64,000 bases of DNA from Calliphora vicina (lineage: Eukaryota > Arthropoda > Insecta > Diptera > Calliphoridae), in contig NC_088780.1 of NCBI RefSeq assembly GCF_958450345.1, positions 58,811,533 through 58,875,532 on the forward strand, given 5' to 3'. The number at the start of each line of letters is the position of its first letter. The stretch's first letter is position 1. Both the position numbers and the translations under genes were made by a program. The notes below the pieces were generated by a model that had not been told where the DNA came from, ran no database searches, and worked only from the letters and a program-made list of their open reading frames with translations. This document shows, one piece after another, positions 44,990 through 57,510 of the stretch.

Positions 44990-46335
44990 TCGGTCCATGA
45001 TTTCTCCTAGCTCCCATACAAATTACTTCCCGAAATATGGTTCTATGGTCTATAAATGCCTACAGAATAGGAATATCCATATAAAATTCAGCAAAAATAA
45101 GTTTCGTGGTAAAAAAATTATATTACAAAATTTTTCGTGGATCGGCCCATATTTGACCATAGCCCCCATATAAAGTACACTTCCGAAAATCTCTTAAATA
45201 AGCATAAATGTCGTTATCAAGTTGAAATTCGATATAAATAATCCCCATATATACCAAAATCGCTGTACCTAATTCTATGAAGATCGGCCGATAATTGGTT
45301 ATAGCTCCCATATAAGGACCACTTCCGAAAAACACAATAACCTACATAAATATCTAAACAATATCAATATCAAAACAAAATTTCACACACATCCGTAGTT
45401 TATATTTATAAATCATACTACTGGATTTTGTGAATATCGGTCCATATTTGACCATAGCTCCCATATAAGGTCCACTTCCAAAAATCAGTTAAGTACTCAT
45501 AAATCTCATATAAATACATTTATAATGCTAAAATTCGACAAAAATAATACTCATATATATAGATATCACTGTACCAAATTTTATGCAGATTGGCCGATAA
45601 TTGGTCATAGCTCCCCTATAAGGCCCATTTCCGAAAAAAGATATTAACCTTAAAAAATATTAAAAACATATCGATATCAAAATGAGATTACGCACAGATC
45701 AGTAATTTGTAACCAGTAATCATACTTCTGGATTTTGTGAATATCGGTTCATATTTAACCATAGCTCCCATATAAGTTCCACTCCCGAAAATCACTAAAA
45801 TCCTCATAAATTTCTTACGAATATAGTTATCAGGTTGAAATTCAAAACAAATTTATTCAATATATACAAAAATCGATGTACCAAATTTTATGATGATAGG
45901 CCCATAATTGGTCATAACCTCCATATGAGAACCACTTCAGGAAAACACATTAACCTGCACAAATATCCATAAAAATCTATACTGAACCAAAATTTTACAC
46001 CGATCAGTAATTTGTATCCAAGAATCGTACTACAAGATTTTTTAAATATTGGTCCATAATTCGGCATAGCTCCATATAAGGTCCACTCTTGTTAATAGCG
46101 TTGTTTATACAAAAATAGCCCTTAAATACTTAGGACCAAATAGGTCATAGCATCCATATATTAAACCAAAATAGTACACAGATCAGTAATTTGTATTCAA
46201 AAATCATAATACTGAATTTTGTGAATATTGGTCCATAATTGGCCACAGCTCTCAAATAAGTACATACAAATCACGTAAAAATATTTTATGACAATCGAAT
46301 CATAATAGGTCATAGCTCCCACATAAGTCCCACAA
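44990..46335. repeat. Tandem array, about 150-bp units in about 300-bp dimers
   Basis: At least eight copies of a block like CATAGCTCCCATATAAGGTC then CACTTCCGAAAA at intervals of about 141-177 bp. Units alternate between a GGCCGATAATTGGTCATAG form and a TATCGGTCCATATTTGACCA form, so a dimer of about 300 bp is the higher-order unit. Confidence 0.75.
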
Positions 46336-46572
46336 CCAAATATTTTGAAATTTGTCTAAATATATTTGTATACCCTTTTTTATACTCTGTTTCTTCACTT
46401 GAGGTTAAAAGGGAAAAATGTTGATCCAAACGTATTAACTAATTATTAAGTGTATAAATTGTTAAATTTCATTCGTTCTAATAGGAACTTCAGTTATAAA
46501 TTGCTGAATTAGAAAAAATTTAGGTGGAGGGTATTTAAGATTCGGCACGGCCGAATATAGTACTCTTACTTG

Positions 46573-47379
46573 TTTTATAAATATAATTTCACTTGTTATA
46601 TTATTTCATTATGGCTAGTAAGATAGATGCTGTGTTAAAGATCCTAATATGATTTGTTACATTTGTGACGAATATATGTTAAAATATCAGCGAAAATCAA
46701 TTACTTACACTGTTCTCCAATTGTATTTTGCTTACTTTGGTATTCAAATTCGCAACATAGACAATTCCTGGATATATAATGTAGAAATAAATCTATATGT
46801 TTGTAAAAATTTATTTTTTTCTATAAAATACTAGTGTTTTTAAAAAAAAATTTAAGATATTTTCACCAAAAACGCTGTAAATCACGTAAATACAAAATTC
46901 GCAATATTCTAAAAACGTCAAATGAATTATTTACATTGCTGTAGTTAGATTTAAATGTGTATTAAAAAATAAGACTAATGACTACCTAAAAATTTATTTA
47001 TAAAAAAAATTGTTTTTTAGGATGTAAAATTTCGGGGTATTATCTAAATATTTCATTAAATTTTTAACTTATTTTTCATTTGAATTAAAAACTATATTCG
47101 CTATAATGCCTTGAATGTGCAGTGATAAATTTTTATTTAAAATTTTCATAATGCACAATTTTATTAAGCATAAAGCTAAAAAAGTCAAATTTCAACTTTC
47201 CCGAAAGATCAGACAAATATGCCAAAATATCCATTAGAATTATTATACTCAAAAGAAGCATACGTTTATGTAGACCAGTCTCATGCAAAAAAAAATTCAC
47301 ATTCTAAATATTGAATATTTGTTTAAAAAGAAAACATTTTGAATTTAGCTCACTATAGTAAATACATAGTAAATACACA
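46573..47379. other. AT-rich DNA, no feature seen
   Basis: Only short Tyr/Ile/Phe-rich frames with no domains. No repeat boundary recognised. Confidence 0.4.
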
Positions 47380-48370
47380 TAGTAAATAGTTATTTTCAAA
47401 TATCTGATTTCTTATCACCCCATGAAGTTTAACCGAAAACGGAACAGATCGGAACAGGGAGTGTGACACCACCCATACAAAGTAAATAATTATTTTTAAA
47501 TATCTGAAGAGCTATAATTGCGGGAGTCTTCAAACTTTTGCGAAGAGCACCTTTAGCATTTTACATGGGCAGTATTGAATTAGTGGGCGTGCCACCTCCC
47601 ATACAATGTAAATTGTTTATTTCCAATATCTGAAGAACTATAATTGCAAAAGTATTTAAACTTTGAACACATTAAATTCTTATCACCATACTTCATACGA
47701 ATCAATTTCATATCACTGCATGAAGTTCACTGAAAATTGGGATTGATTCCGATTCAATCCAATTTTCGGTGAGGGGTGCGTCACCTCCCATGCAAAGTAA
47801 ATAGTTATTTCTAAATATTTTGAAAACTATAATTACGATATATTTCAAACTTTGTCCGAATATCTCTTTATAGTTTTACATAGTCTGGCTGAAAATTAAT
47901 TTAGTGGCCGAGGCACCTCCCATGCGAAGTATTTTGGAATAGCTGCAGAACTATAATTGTGAGTCTTTACGGTTTACCATAAATGGGAGGGATCGGAACA
48001 TGGGATGAGTGATCTACCAAACAAAGTAAATAGTTATTTCTAAACAACTCGAGAACCATAATTACAATATTCATCAAACTATGTCCGAATAGCTCATTTA
48101 TCATTTTACATAAATTCGAACTTCGTACCACTGTACGAAGTTTACAAAAAAATGAGTGAAATCGGAACAGAGGGTGTATGACCTACTTTACAAAGAAAAT
48201 TTAAATTTCGAGAGTATTTTGCTTTGTCAGAATCACTTTCATTTATTTTTAGGATGTTGGCTGAAGTTAGGTGGGATCGGCTTAGTGAGAATGACTTCTT
48301 TCATATAAAAAAAATAGTTATACATAATTTAATATCTGGTGAACTTGCCCCCTCCCATATGGTACAGTTA
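47380..48370. repeat. Degenerate tandem repeats with CACCTCCCATACAAAGTAAA
   Basis: About six or seven diverged units, recognised by CACCTCCCATACAAAGTAAA then TAGTTATTT and GAAGAACTATAATTGC, at roughly 47467, 47590, 47780, 47912, 48012 and 48181. Spacing varies (about 100-190 bp), indicating indels within units. Confidence 0.6.
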
Positions 48371-49536
48371 GACAACGCCAACTGTTAACCAATGCGAGTG
48401 AAACGCAATCCCTTGAAGGCAGAGAATAAAGGATTGCCCTTTAACGATAATAGCAATGGCGCGCGAATTATTCCTCCACTGAGGGCTGAATTACGAATGT
48501 CCTTTATTTTTATAATTTACGAATCATGTTATCACTGCTAGTCGTCATTCCCCTGTGTTTATTTTTGGCATTGTAATGACGATTATCTACAAAACTCTCT
48601 TAACCCTTTGACGACCACGGGGTCACCGGTGTCCCAACACAAAAATATTGAATAACTAAATAAGGAAAAAAAGAATGGGTGCCATTTTAATTTTAATTAG
48701 TTCGTAAACGTATCGCTTATTAATGTGCTTAGATTAAAACAAGTTCGTTTACAGCATTTATTTTTTATTGTCTTTGAAAATTGACAGTTTACTTACTGTG
48801 TTCACGAATTGTGGAAAAATGTTTTTAAGTGTAAAACTGAATTTAAAATTTTATATTGCGATATGTATTAGGCCTGGTATGTGCATTTTTGTTACATAAA
48901 GTTATAGAATCCTTATTCATGTTGCGTGCATTGATATGTAGTCAATAAACATGAGTATGTGGAACGAAAATGTGCACTATACGAGCAAAATTCCAGTAAA
49001 TCCGTTAAATTTTTTTTGTTTTAATTCCAAAATATGTTTTTTTGGCGCTAACTGATTTACATTAAATAGACAAAATGATTACTTTTACCCAAATAGTCTT
49101 ATGGTCGTGAAAGGGTTACCTGACAATTTTAGTAATTACATTAAATAAACTAAACTTAAAAAACACACACAAAATTTTAAAATATATTGAACTTTTTTAA
49201 TAAAAAAACAACACAGAGGAATGACCAACTCAAGTGTGAAAGCTCATTACGATAGACAAAGCGCGACAGGCTTCATGTTATTAATATTGTTGGCGAGAAT
49301 TTTGGCAACGATTTTACAGGGGACTAAAGATAATCTTTCATAAAAATATTAATTGATAAAAAATTATACACATTACAAGATAAAAGAGATCATTAAGTAG
49401 TTTTCTATTATTTTGCTCCAATTTTATTAGATAAATATGTACATTAGGCAGGGTCGAATTGTATGGAAGATCAAAAAGTAAAAAATCGTATAGCAGAAAC
49501 GCAATCTAAAGAAAATTCTAGAAACCATAGGTCTAA
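48371..49536. other. Intergenic DNA, no gene recognised
   Basis: Nothing beyond AT-rich sequence. A slightly GC-richer patch at 48380-48510 contains no frame. Confidence 0.4.
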
Positions 49537-49612
49537 AATCAAATCCAATCTTGCGCATTTCGTCTTTTATCCAATTGGATAAAAGACGAAATGCGCAAGA
49601 CAGGATTTGATT
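49537..49612. repeat. Long palindrome with a 52-bp perfect core
   Basis: The core 49549-49600 is perfectly self-complementary around the centre CCAATTGG, each half reading TCTTGCGCATTTCGTCTTTT then ATCCAA. AAAATCAAATCC and GGATTTGATTTT continue the symmetry outside after a 2-nt mismatch. There is no spacer. Confidence 0.9.
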
Positions 49613-50167
49613 TTACATATAAATAATCCCAATATGTATAAAAATAAAGAAAATAGAAAAATTTAATTTTAAGCTCGAATGTTTTAAAATGAAGTGTGAA
49701 CACGTAAAGGGTACTACATGAAATTTAACATCTGTGGTCCATTTTTAATGGTGTCTTACGATTTTTTATCATAAAGGACTTGTAAATATCAAATTAGACA
49801 CAAAAACTCTTCAAACTAATTTCTATAATGCAAATAAAATTATTTATGCTTCATAGAAAATAAAAACAAGGGTAAAATACAAAATCAAAACAGCCGTAAC
49901 ACAGAATTAAGCTCTTTTTGCTACAGCTCTTCCTATTTAACCCTTTCGGGACTACTGGGATAATACGTACCAGCAATTTTCAAACTTTCGTATTCTCTTT
50001 ATTTTCAATGCAATTTCTTATCTAAATAACCCCTAAACCAAGTTTAAGAGTTCATTACAATTTGGGAATAAAAACATAACGGTACATGCCAGCGTATTCA
50101 TGCAGCTCGATAATGAATTTCACAACACTGTTGAAATTTAAGCTGTGTGGAAGACGGCCGCATAGTG
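49613..50167. other. Intergenic DNA, no feature seen
   Basis: No exon, RNA gene or repeat boundary recognised, apart from the terminal remnant just before 50168 discussed with the Transib-like element. Confidence 0.4.
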
Positions 50168-50560
50168 CACAGTGGGGCAGAATCGAAATTTTTACCCATA
50201 TTTTCAAAAAAGCGGACCAAGGTATGGAAAAATTTTAAAATTTCAATTTTGAAATGCCTATAACTCGGAAATTAGAAGAGATAAATAGCACACGCAAGCT
50301 GAGCGCTTTCCAAAAATATAAAAATCTTTAAAATCGGATAGGAAACAAAAAAATTACACGTGTTTAAAAATTTTACATGTCGAAGGTATCCTACTTTTAG
50401 CCCCCATAGTTCCGCCCCTGGATCATTTGTATGGCCCCTTTTTAATATCTTAAACTCGAATTCTCCTTGGCTACGCCCACGTCAAATTTTATCGCGATCG
50501 GACCAGCCGTTTAGAAATAGCAGATTTACTTCCAAAACATTTTGATTCTGCCCCACTGTG
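50168..50560. mobile_element. Transib-like nonautonomous element, 393 bp
   Basis: Ends CACAGTGGGGCAGAATC and its complement. Flanks TAGTG (50163-50167) and CAGTG (50561-50565) are a 5-bp duplication with one mismatch. The right flank continues as GGTATAAAAAAAATAGAG, the terminus of a related element also seen at 59715-59640. No coding capacity; the frame at 50360-50545 is spurious. Confidence 0.7.
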
Positions 50561-50640
50561 CAGTGGTATAAAAAAAATAGAGTTAAATAAATCTGTAACT
50601 TCTAAACGCTTAGCCGATTTGAATGAAATTTGACAGGCAC
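50561..50640. repeat. Terminal fragment of a CACAGTGGTATA family
   Basis: CAGTGGTATAAAAAAAATAG then AG...AATAAATCTGTAACTTCTAA then ACGCTTAG matches the complement of 59640-59715. Only the first 75-80 bp match, after which the copies differ. Confidence 0.6.
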
Positions 50641-51379
50641 AAAATGAAGTCTTGTCGAGTGGGGGTGCATGAGGTTGAGTATGTTGCCGGGTTTAATCCA
50701 TTTGTAGCCAACTTGCATGTTGTTGGAGTCTGGTATACTTATAATAGTCGAAGCATGAACTAATTCTCAAATAACAAATGAATTACAATTTTTTTGTTTA
50801 ATAATTTGTCTTTATTTGTTAAAATTTCTAATACTTAATACAATATTACGGACAATTAATATTGTCAATTAGAAAATAAATATAATCTCCATAAATTAAT
50901 ATTAAACATAATCGCATTCGAAATTGCACATAAAATATTCAATTAAAGATTTGATTTAAAACAATTCTTAGTGGTGATTATAAAAAGGATCAATTTTAAT
51001 ATTGGTATGGATATTGCACATTATTTAAAGTGAAACTAGATAATTATTTAAATAAAATACTGGATTTAAAATAAAATGAATTTAATTTCTAAATATGCAT
51101 GTATGTATTTTTTATGTTAATGAATTTATTACGTGATTGTGTGATTACGTTTCGCAAAGGAATTAAATGAGTCACTCAGGAATTATAATTCCCTTGAGAA
51201 ACATAAGCAGCTTCTATTCTAATTTAATTTATTGCACTTAAAATAAATAAATATGTTACTTAAACCTAAATAAATGAAAATTAAATTGTTAATTGCAACA
51301 AAATTTAAAATTAAATGCTCGTCTTCATTACTGAAGTAAATTTACAGTATTTTGAGAGAAGTGTTAAATTAATGTGAGT
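50641..51379. other. 3' flank of the PTB-domain gene
   Basis: Includes the gene's 3' untranslated region (minus strand). A possible AATAAA (complement TTTATT) lies at about 51125, 250 bp past the stop codon. No other gene seen. Confidence 0.4.
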
Positions 51380-54300
51380 TTATGGCAAATATCCTAAAGT
51401 ATCCTCGAGAGAGGCACTTACAGCACGCATTGATTGGTAGTTATTTTGAAAATTCTCTCTCAAGATGATGTCGCGTGTTTTACTCTTACCACTGTGTACC
51501 GATGCAGCACGAGCGATATTCTTCTCGATGTACGACAATTGTTTAAGAAGATCATCGGCACTGCAGGACTTTTGCGATGATAGAGTATTAGACGAGAGAT
51601 TGTGCACTGGCATTTGATTTCGCTCATTCCGGCGGCCAATACTAAACGATTCCCGTTTACGATACGACTGTGTTTGTTTTCGTGCAGCAACCGAGTATGA
51701 ACGACAGCTGTCGACATTTTTAAGCTTTGTAGAACCACCAGAACACAAACTTTTGATATCTGTTGTCTGGCTTAATTTAACATCGGCAAAAATGGCAGCT
51801 GCCTCAACGCTTTTCTTAACACTCAACGCTTCGTGGGGCTGTATGGGTTTGTTGTTACCATTGATATTGAACAGTTCATAATCGACGGCGAGTTTGTCGG
51901 ACGTCTTACGTGTTATGGAGCGTGATCTTCGTTTTGGTGATTTAGTTTTGCTATTGCAGTCGATATGTCTGGAATTGGAACGAGTTTCAATTCGTTTGCA
52001 ATAGCACTTACTGGTACTTATACAGCTGTCGGTATCACACCAGGTCGTATCAGAATGAGCGTTGGCCGTTTCTTCGTCAGCTGTATTGGGCACTTCTTCT
52101 TCTACCATTGAACAATAGCACTTGTCGTCCGATTGGCAAGATATTAACGAATGACGATTTATATTGTTGGAGTTATGGACAGGCCTTGGATTCCGACGTT
52201 CATTTTTGTGCCGCAATTCATGGCTGTCAAGCTGATCTGTACGAAGGCTGCAATAGCAACGATCAGCCGAAGTGCAAGTACATGATTCCGAATCGTAACT
52301 GCATTCCGAACAGGAGACATATCTGAAAACAATGAAATATTTAAGAGCAATTAATTATTTGCAGTAACACGATGTGTGAGAAAAGCAAAACAGCACAAAG
52401 CAAAGCAAAATAATTTCAATCGCAAATGATTTTTCGAAAACTATCGAACCTGTTCAGTACATACCCGCTGCTACTGTTCCGATTTAGTCCTTGAAATGCA
52501 TTCTCATGACGTATCACGGACACATCTGAACCGCTGGTAGCCACACGATTACGATGATTTTGATGGTGATTATGGTGGTGTTGGTGCTGATGGTGATGTC
52601 CGTGTAGCTGGCGGTGATTTTGACGCGATGATATTGTTGTGGGTTGTCCAATGACAAGCGGAGGTTCGGAATTTCGATGATTTTCCAAGTCTTTATTGCG
52701 GGGTGGTTTTGGCGGTTTTCCACGACACGAGCGAAACTGACCTAACTGAAAAACCTTCTTCAAACTTTTTGTGCCAAAAATTGGGGTTTTCGGTTTTTTC
52801 TACAACGAAACAAAATTTATAAAAATAAGTAAAGTTTTAGGGATCTTTGGTAGTTTAGTATTTACTTGGGAACCACTGGAATATAATTTGCGTTTAAGTT
52901 TCTTCTTCTTTTGTCGACGCATTATGTTCTTTGATCTTTGAAATAACTCATCCTTCGTTAGGGTGACTGCTAGTTTAAGGAGAAATTCCTTGTAGATCGG
53001 CTTTAGATCATTAAACGACATGCCGTCGGCATCAATAATCGCAGAAAGAATATCATCCAGTGAATGCAAATTCTCGTGCAAACGAAATTCATTGAAGAGT
53101 TCGCTGAAACCAAGTGGTGAACTAGAAACATAAATCGAAATAAGGAGCAACAATTTACTGACTTTCCGTAACCACACCAGTACAGAATTTTTTTTTATTT
53201 GTTTTATTTTTTTATGTTGCAGAAGTGTTTGGATTCGATTTTTTAACAATTTTAAAACATGTTGTATTTGTTTATACTGGAATAACTTTGAGTACATGTA
53301 TTTTTAAATAAAAAAGCGATGATAAATAATGATGAATGACACACGCTTTTTCAAGTTGATTTCAAATAAGTTGATGTTTACTAATGAATTGCATCATAAC
53401 AAGTCTGTGGAATGGAGTGTTGGAAGGGTATTATTTGTGGTAATTTTTTGGAGAATTGCGAGGGATGAGGATCAGAATATTATTATTAGTGAGTAAACAA
53501 TAGTGAATTTTAAGATCATGAAATCATTATAGTCCGACTTAAATCTTTGTTTCAAAACCGAATCTATTATTCAACACAATCTTTAACAAACCGAAACATT
53601 TAAATTTTAACCCTTAATGCACATTGTTGCCAATTGTCTACATTCCAGTTCCACTTAATTTTAGACGAATATAAGCTTGATACTAATTCATATTCTAATT
53701 CAGAAAAATCAAATGGAGTACGAAAAGTTTCATCTAACGAAATTCTAAATCAAACTAAAGCTAAATGAAATATAATAAATGAAAATCAACTAAATATTTG
53801 ATATTTTATAGAAAAATAAAAGTAAAAATCATGCATTTAAGGGTTAATCGATGGATAGATTTTAGGATTTTCATTATTTTCATTTTGGTAAGCACCAAAA
53901 ATCAAATAATTTTTGGTGCTTACTGACTTTTGAGGATCACTGTATGTACAATAGTCAGAGTCTGATAATTTGATTTAAATATTATTCCATTTGACTCAAA
54001 TTATAACCAATGAGATTGATTTCCCTTATTCTTTCCTTTATCTTTAATATACATATGCTTAAGAAATTCTAAAAGGTTTTGTTTAAAAATTTTTTAAATA
54101 GCTTGAAAATAGTATCAAAAACTTTCCTTTTTTGGCTGCAGATGGGAATGGTTAGATACATTTATAAGTTTGCCAAAATGAGTGCAATTTTTTTACTTAG
54201 ATAGATAATTCTGTGTTGCTTATAATTCAGAAATTTTAAAAAATTGTCCACTTGTACACGGATTAGCTCTTTGTCGACCGACGGTACTTATAAGTATCAT

Positions 54301-56749
54301 AACAATAATAAGCTTACAAAATAAAAACAAAACATATTTTGACCCTTTTTGCCCAAGAGTACTTTGAAGTACACTATCATCTTTGGAATAATATATTTTT
54401 TTGCCTATTGACAAACTCGCTTACCCAGAATAGCTGTGAATTATTTCATGTTCTCATTGTGGTGTTTATTTATGTTGTAATGATAAAAAATACTGTTTCA
54501 TAAAATACCATAAAATAGACATGTAATAGAAAATGTTATAAAAGTTACAATACTAATCAATATATTAACAAAATTTAAACAAAAATCTATGAGTTTTTTA
54601 TCTTTTGGCTGATGCGGACCGAACGGTACCAGGTCCCTTTCGGATCCTTGCAGGTTCTCCACAAAGTTAAAATTTTGTAAATAACTTCCTGAATTTCTTA
54701 TTTTCAATATTTCATAAAAAAATAAAACTTTTTCAACGATTTCTAGCCTTGGTCCACAAGGTGTTAACATAGAAAATATATCATAAGAATAGTAAAGTAG
54801 ATAAGAAATTGAAATGTGAATAACCTAATAACTTCACTTCAAATATTCATTTAAAAGTTTTGGTCGTTTTGCAATATTAGAAAATTATACTTGAAAATGT
54901 AAAATGATTTAAAATTGTATGTATAAAATCTTTTCAAACAATTCTGCACAATGGTGTTAATTAAGATTTAAAAAGGTCCGTATGTGCGTCATCAGTTTAG
55001 GTACTTACCCACCACCACCGCCATTTGAACCACCAATTTTTCCGGAATTGCGACGTGCAGCTCTGGATTTGTACCGTGTAAGGCCTCCTGTGTTCAGGAA
55101 GCTACCGGATCTAGGAATTGCAACACGCGTAAAGATATCTCCACTCTCACCACTCCGTAATCCAGTATTAGATGAAGCTATTGCTGCTGCCACCACAGCT
55201 GGTGGTATTCCATTACCAATTAGTTGAGATGCCTTGTAAACACTATCACCCGATGTCTTTTTCGAATGGCTCAAATGAGAACGATGTGAACTTCGAAGAT
55301 TATTTTCCGATTTCTCCAGATACGACAGCGAAGGAGAATTACAATTATCTCTAGAACTTGAATTATTGCGTACAGATGAGTGTAATTTCCTGGAAGCTTC
55401 TCCCGGTATGGTGGTTGGTATTGGCGGAGCTCTTTTGGTCTTGTGCGATTTGCGCTTTCTTTCCTCCGTTGAAGTTTCCACAGCTTCGTTGATTACATTG
55501 CTACTCGAACTAAGTGAACTATTTGAAACACGTTTCTTGCGACTGGAACGTGAGGCTACGGACGCACCAATAGTACTACCCGTTGCACTGCGAAATGAAC
55601 TCTTACGACCACCGGATATCAGTTGTGACCTTGAGTGGTAATTTGAACCTGTTACAGCCGAACTACTGGCTATACTTATGCAACTGACACCATTTTGATT
55701 GCGCGGAGTACGACGTTTTGTGCTTCGATGTGAATTGGAGCTGACATGTGCCATTAAACTCTGATAGAGAGTGGCCGCAATAACGATGGCATCTTCAGTG
55801 CTTTTACAAATGAAACCGTGACATTCGAGCACTTTCGGCATGCCAGGTGAACGCATGACGACCGCAAAAATTGGTGCGTGTTGGTTGTTGGCCAAACGTT
55901 TCTGCTCCAAGGCACTGGAATTTCACGAATTTAATAATGTGTAAATATTAAAAAATATTGAATATCATTTAAATATATATACAATTAGTGTGGTTTTACA
56001 AGGGGTCTACATCCGAATTGATTCAAATTTTCTTCCGACATACTCCAAAATTTTAAAACACCCTAATATACATATATAGTAATTAAATACCTTAAAGGTT
56101 GAAATAGTGTGGACTTGTCAATATTCTCAGGTGATGTAATGAGCGGTAAAAATGCTGCACCTCCATCTTCCTTTGATACGGTGAATTTTACAGCGGACCA
56201 AACAGCAATATTGTGAAACGGTGTTATACTGCTGTCATTATTTAAATTATTATTGTGGAGATTGTTCGTCTTCACTCTCAGACCTGTTGCACATATATCC
56301 AAAGTACCCAAATTTTGTTTCTGAAAATAATTAGCACATTCAATCATATTTGTTTTTATACGATCTATTAAAAAAAACCTACTTCATCGTTAATTTCTCT
56401 TAAATAAAGTTCTCTTAACGGTTCCTGCAAACCCTGTAAACTGGTTACTTTGTCTTTCAGCGGCAACGAACCCAAACAGGTGACGGGAAAACTGCTTGTT
56501 GCATCTTTAGCGACATCTGTGAATAATTGTTCGATTTGTGCCTGTACACTATTGCTAATACGTTGAACATCTTTTTTCGCATTGTCGGCTAGAATTTTCG
56601 CTGTTTCATTGGTTTCGTGCAGGTAACTTGTAATCGAACGCGAACTCTCCCCAGCTGTACTGGCCAATTCGCTGCGTCCATACATAATAATGGAGCGGGT
56701 ACGATGAGAGCCATGCGGGTCATCTAGGCGATTGCTGCGGGTGGAACGA
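51380..56749 (-). CDS. PTB/PID-domain adaptor-like protein, 3' exons
   Basis: Six minus-strand exons join with consistent phase: 56749-56383, 56320-56091, 55914-55009, 53121-52866, 52745-52465 and 52322-51380, about 993 codons; the N-terminus lies upstream and is not found. The first three exons carry a phosphotyrosine-binding-like fold: SSFPVTCLGSLPLKDKV, LREIND, GTLDICATGLRVKT, HNIAVWSAVKFTVSKEDGGA, HAPIFAVVMRSPGMPKVLEC, and the C-terminal helix STEDAIVIAATLYQSLMAHV. The rest is Ser/Arg-rich and mostly disordered, with a conserved-looking helical block in exon 4 (LDDILSAIIDADGMSFNDLK, then KDELFQRSKNIMRRQKKKKL), a PPKPPR SH3-ligand-like site, a His-rich run and Cys pairs in the last exon. 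Likely a cytoplasmic scaffold that binds receptor tails or phospholipid. Name and partner unknown. The exon 4 block deserves a family search. Confidence 0.85.
53122..55008. other. Intron of the PTB-domain gene (1.9 kb)
   Basis: AT-rich with no defined repeat. The palindromic AATCAAATAATTTTTGGTGC region near 53890 (GTAAGCACCAAAAATC / ATTTTTGGTGCTTAC) forms a small hairpin. Nothing coding. Confidence 0.45.
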
Positions 56750-57170
56750 CTGCAAATAAAAAATTAAAATTAATAAATTATTTCATATGACCGTAAATGT
56801 TTAAGTTATTTAGATAATAAATTTTGAATTGTTATGAACCGGATGAAAATGCATTTTGTTATGAACTAGGTTTGGAATATATCTTTTTGTTTTGAATTAA
56901 ATCGTAATTGTAAACCCACAATTGGAAAATACATTATCCTCTAGCAATGTGAAATTTATGTGATCGTATTATTTTGGTTTCATTATCAGCATAGCCGAAT
57001 ATAAATTGTTCTCTATGAAGTTTTTCGTACTTTGAAATTTGAGATAATATATTTTTTATAATTATCTTTTTACCATACGTTTTATAACTCATAAACAGCT
57101 GATTTTCCACTTTTCCATTGAAATTTTAGTTCTCACTGGTTACAATGTTATATTGTATTACAGGTATTTA
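56750..57170. other. Intron DNA upstream of the first visible PTB-gene exon
   Basis: Nothing recognised beyond AT-rich intronic sequence. Confidence 0.4.
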
Positions 57171-57510
57171 TGCCCTATACCACCATAGTGGGGAGGGTAT
57201 TATTCGTTTGTGCAGATGTTTGTATGCGGAATTCATGCCACCAAATTATATTATGATCGGTCATAAATCTCCTAAAAATGTTGGTATACATAAAAAATTC
57301 AACATCACTATCTTTTATATAGATATAAATCACACGAACTAATTTCATGGTGACTGGTCAATAATTGCTCATAGCTCCCATATTAGGCTCACTTCCGAAA
57401 ATCACTCACGAATATAAATTATTGAAATTTTAAAAGAAAAATGTTTTTGCTCAAATACTTAGTGTAGGGTATTATATGGTCGGGCATGACCGACCATATT
57501 TTCTTACTTG
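57171..57510 (+). mobile_element. Compact type B Helentron-like repeat, 340 bp
   Basis: Head TGCCCTATACCACCATAGTG and tail GTGTAGGGTATTATATGG with hairpin GGTCGG-GCATGA-CCGACC (57479-57496), then CTTACTTG. This is the cleanest copy of type B in the window. Confidence 0.75.

Larger units (their letters stand above)
41986..46572 (+). mobile_element. Large Helentron-like repeat, type A ends
   Basis: Head TATACCCTCCACCACCATAA, internal (GTCY) run GTCCGTCTGTCTGTCCGTCT near 44690 as in mini-me/DINE elements, and tail with hairpin ATTCGGC-ACG-GCCGAAT (46540-46556) and CTTACTTG. Without the nested 42088-44648 element it is about 2 kb. Its 3' half is a tandem array. Noncoding. Confidence 0.7.

Noticed and set aside
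50360..50545. Open frame inside the Transib-like element
   Set aside because: No domain, overlaps inverted-repeat DNA, and biased composition; best read as noncoding.
52108..52326. Plus-strand Cys-rich frame resembling a secreted peptide
   Set aside because: Antisense to the last PTB-gene exon; no signal peptide.
54982..55641. Plus-strand frames with proline-rich and leucine-rich peptides
   Set aside because: They are antisense to the well-supported third PTB-gene exon, whose splice sites and phase fit.
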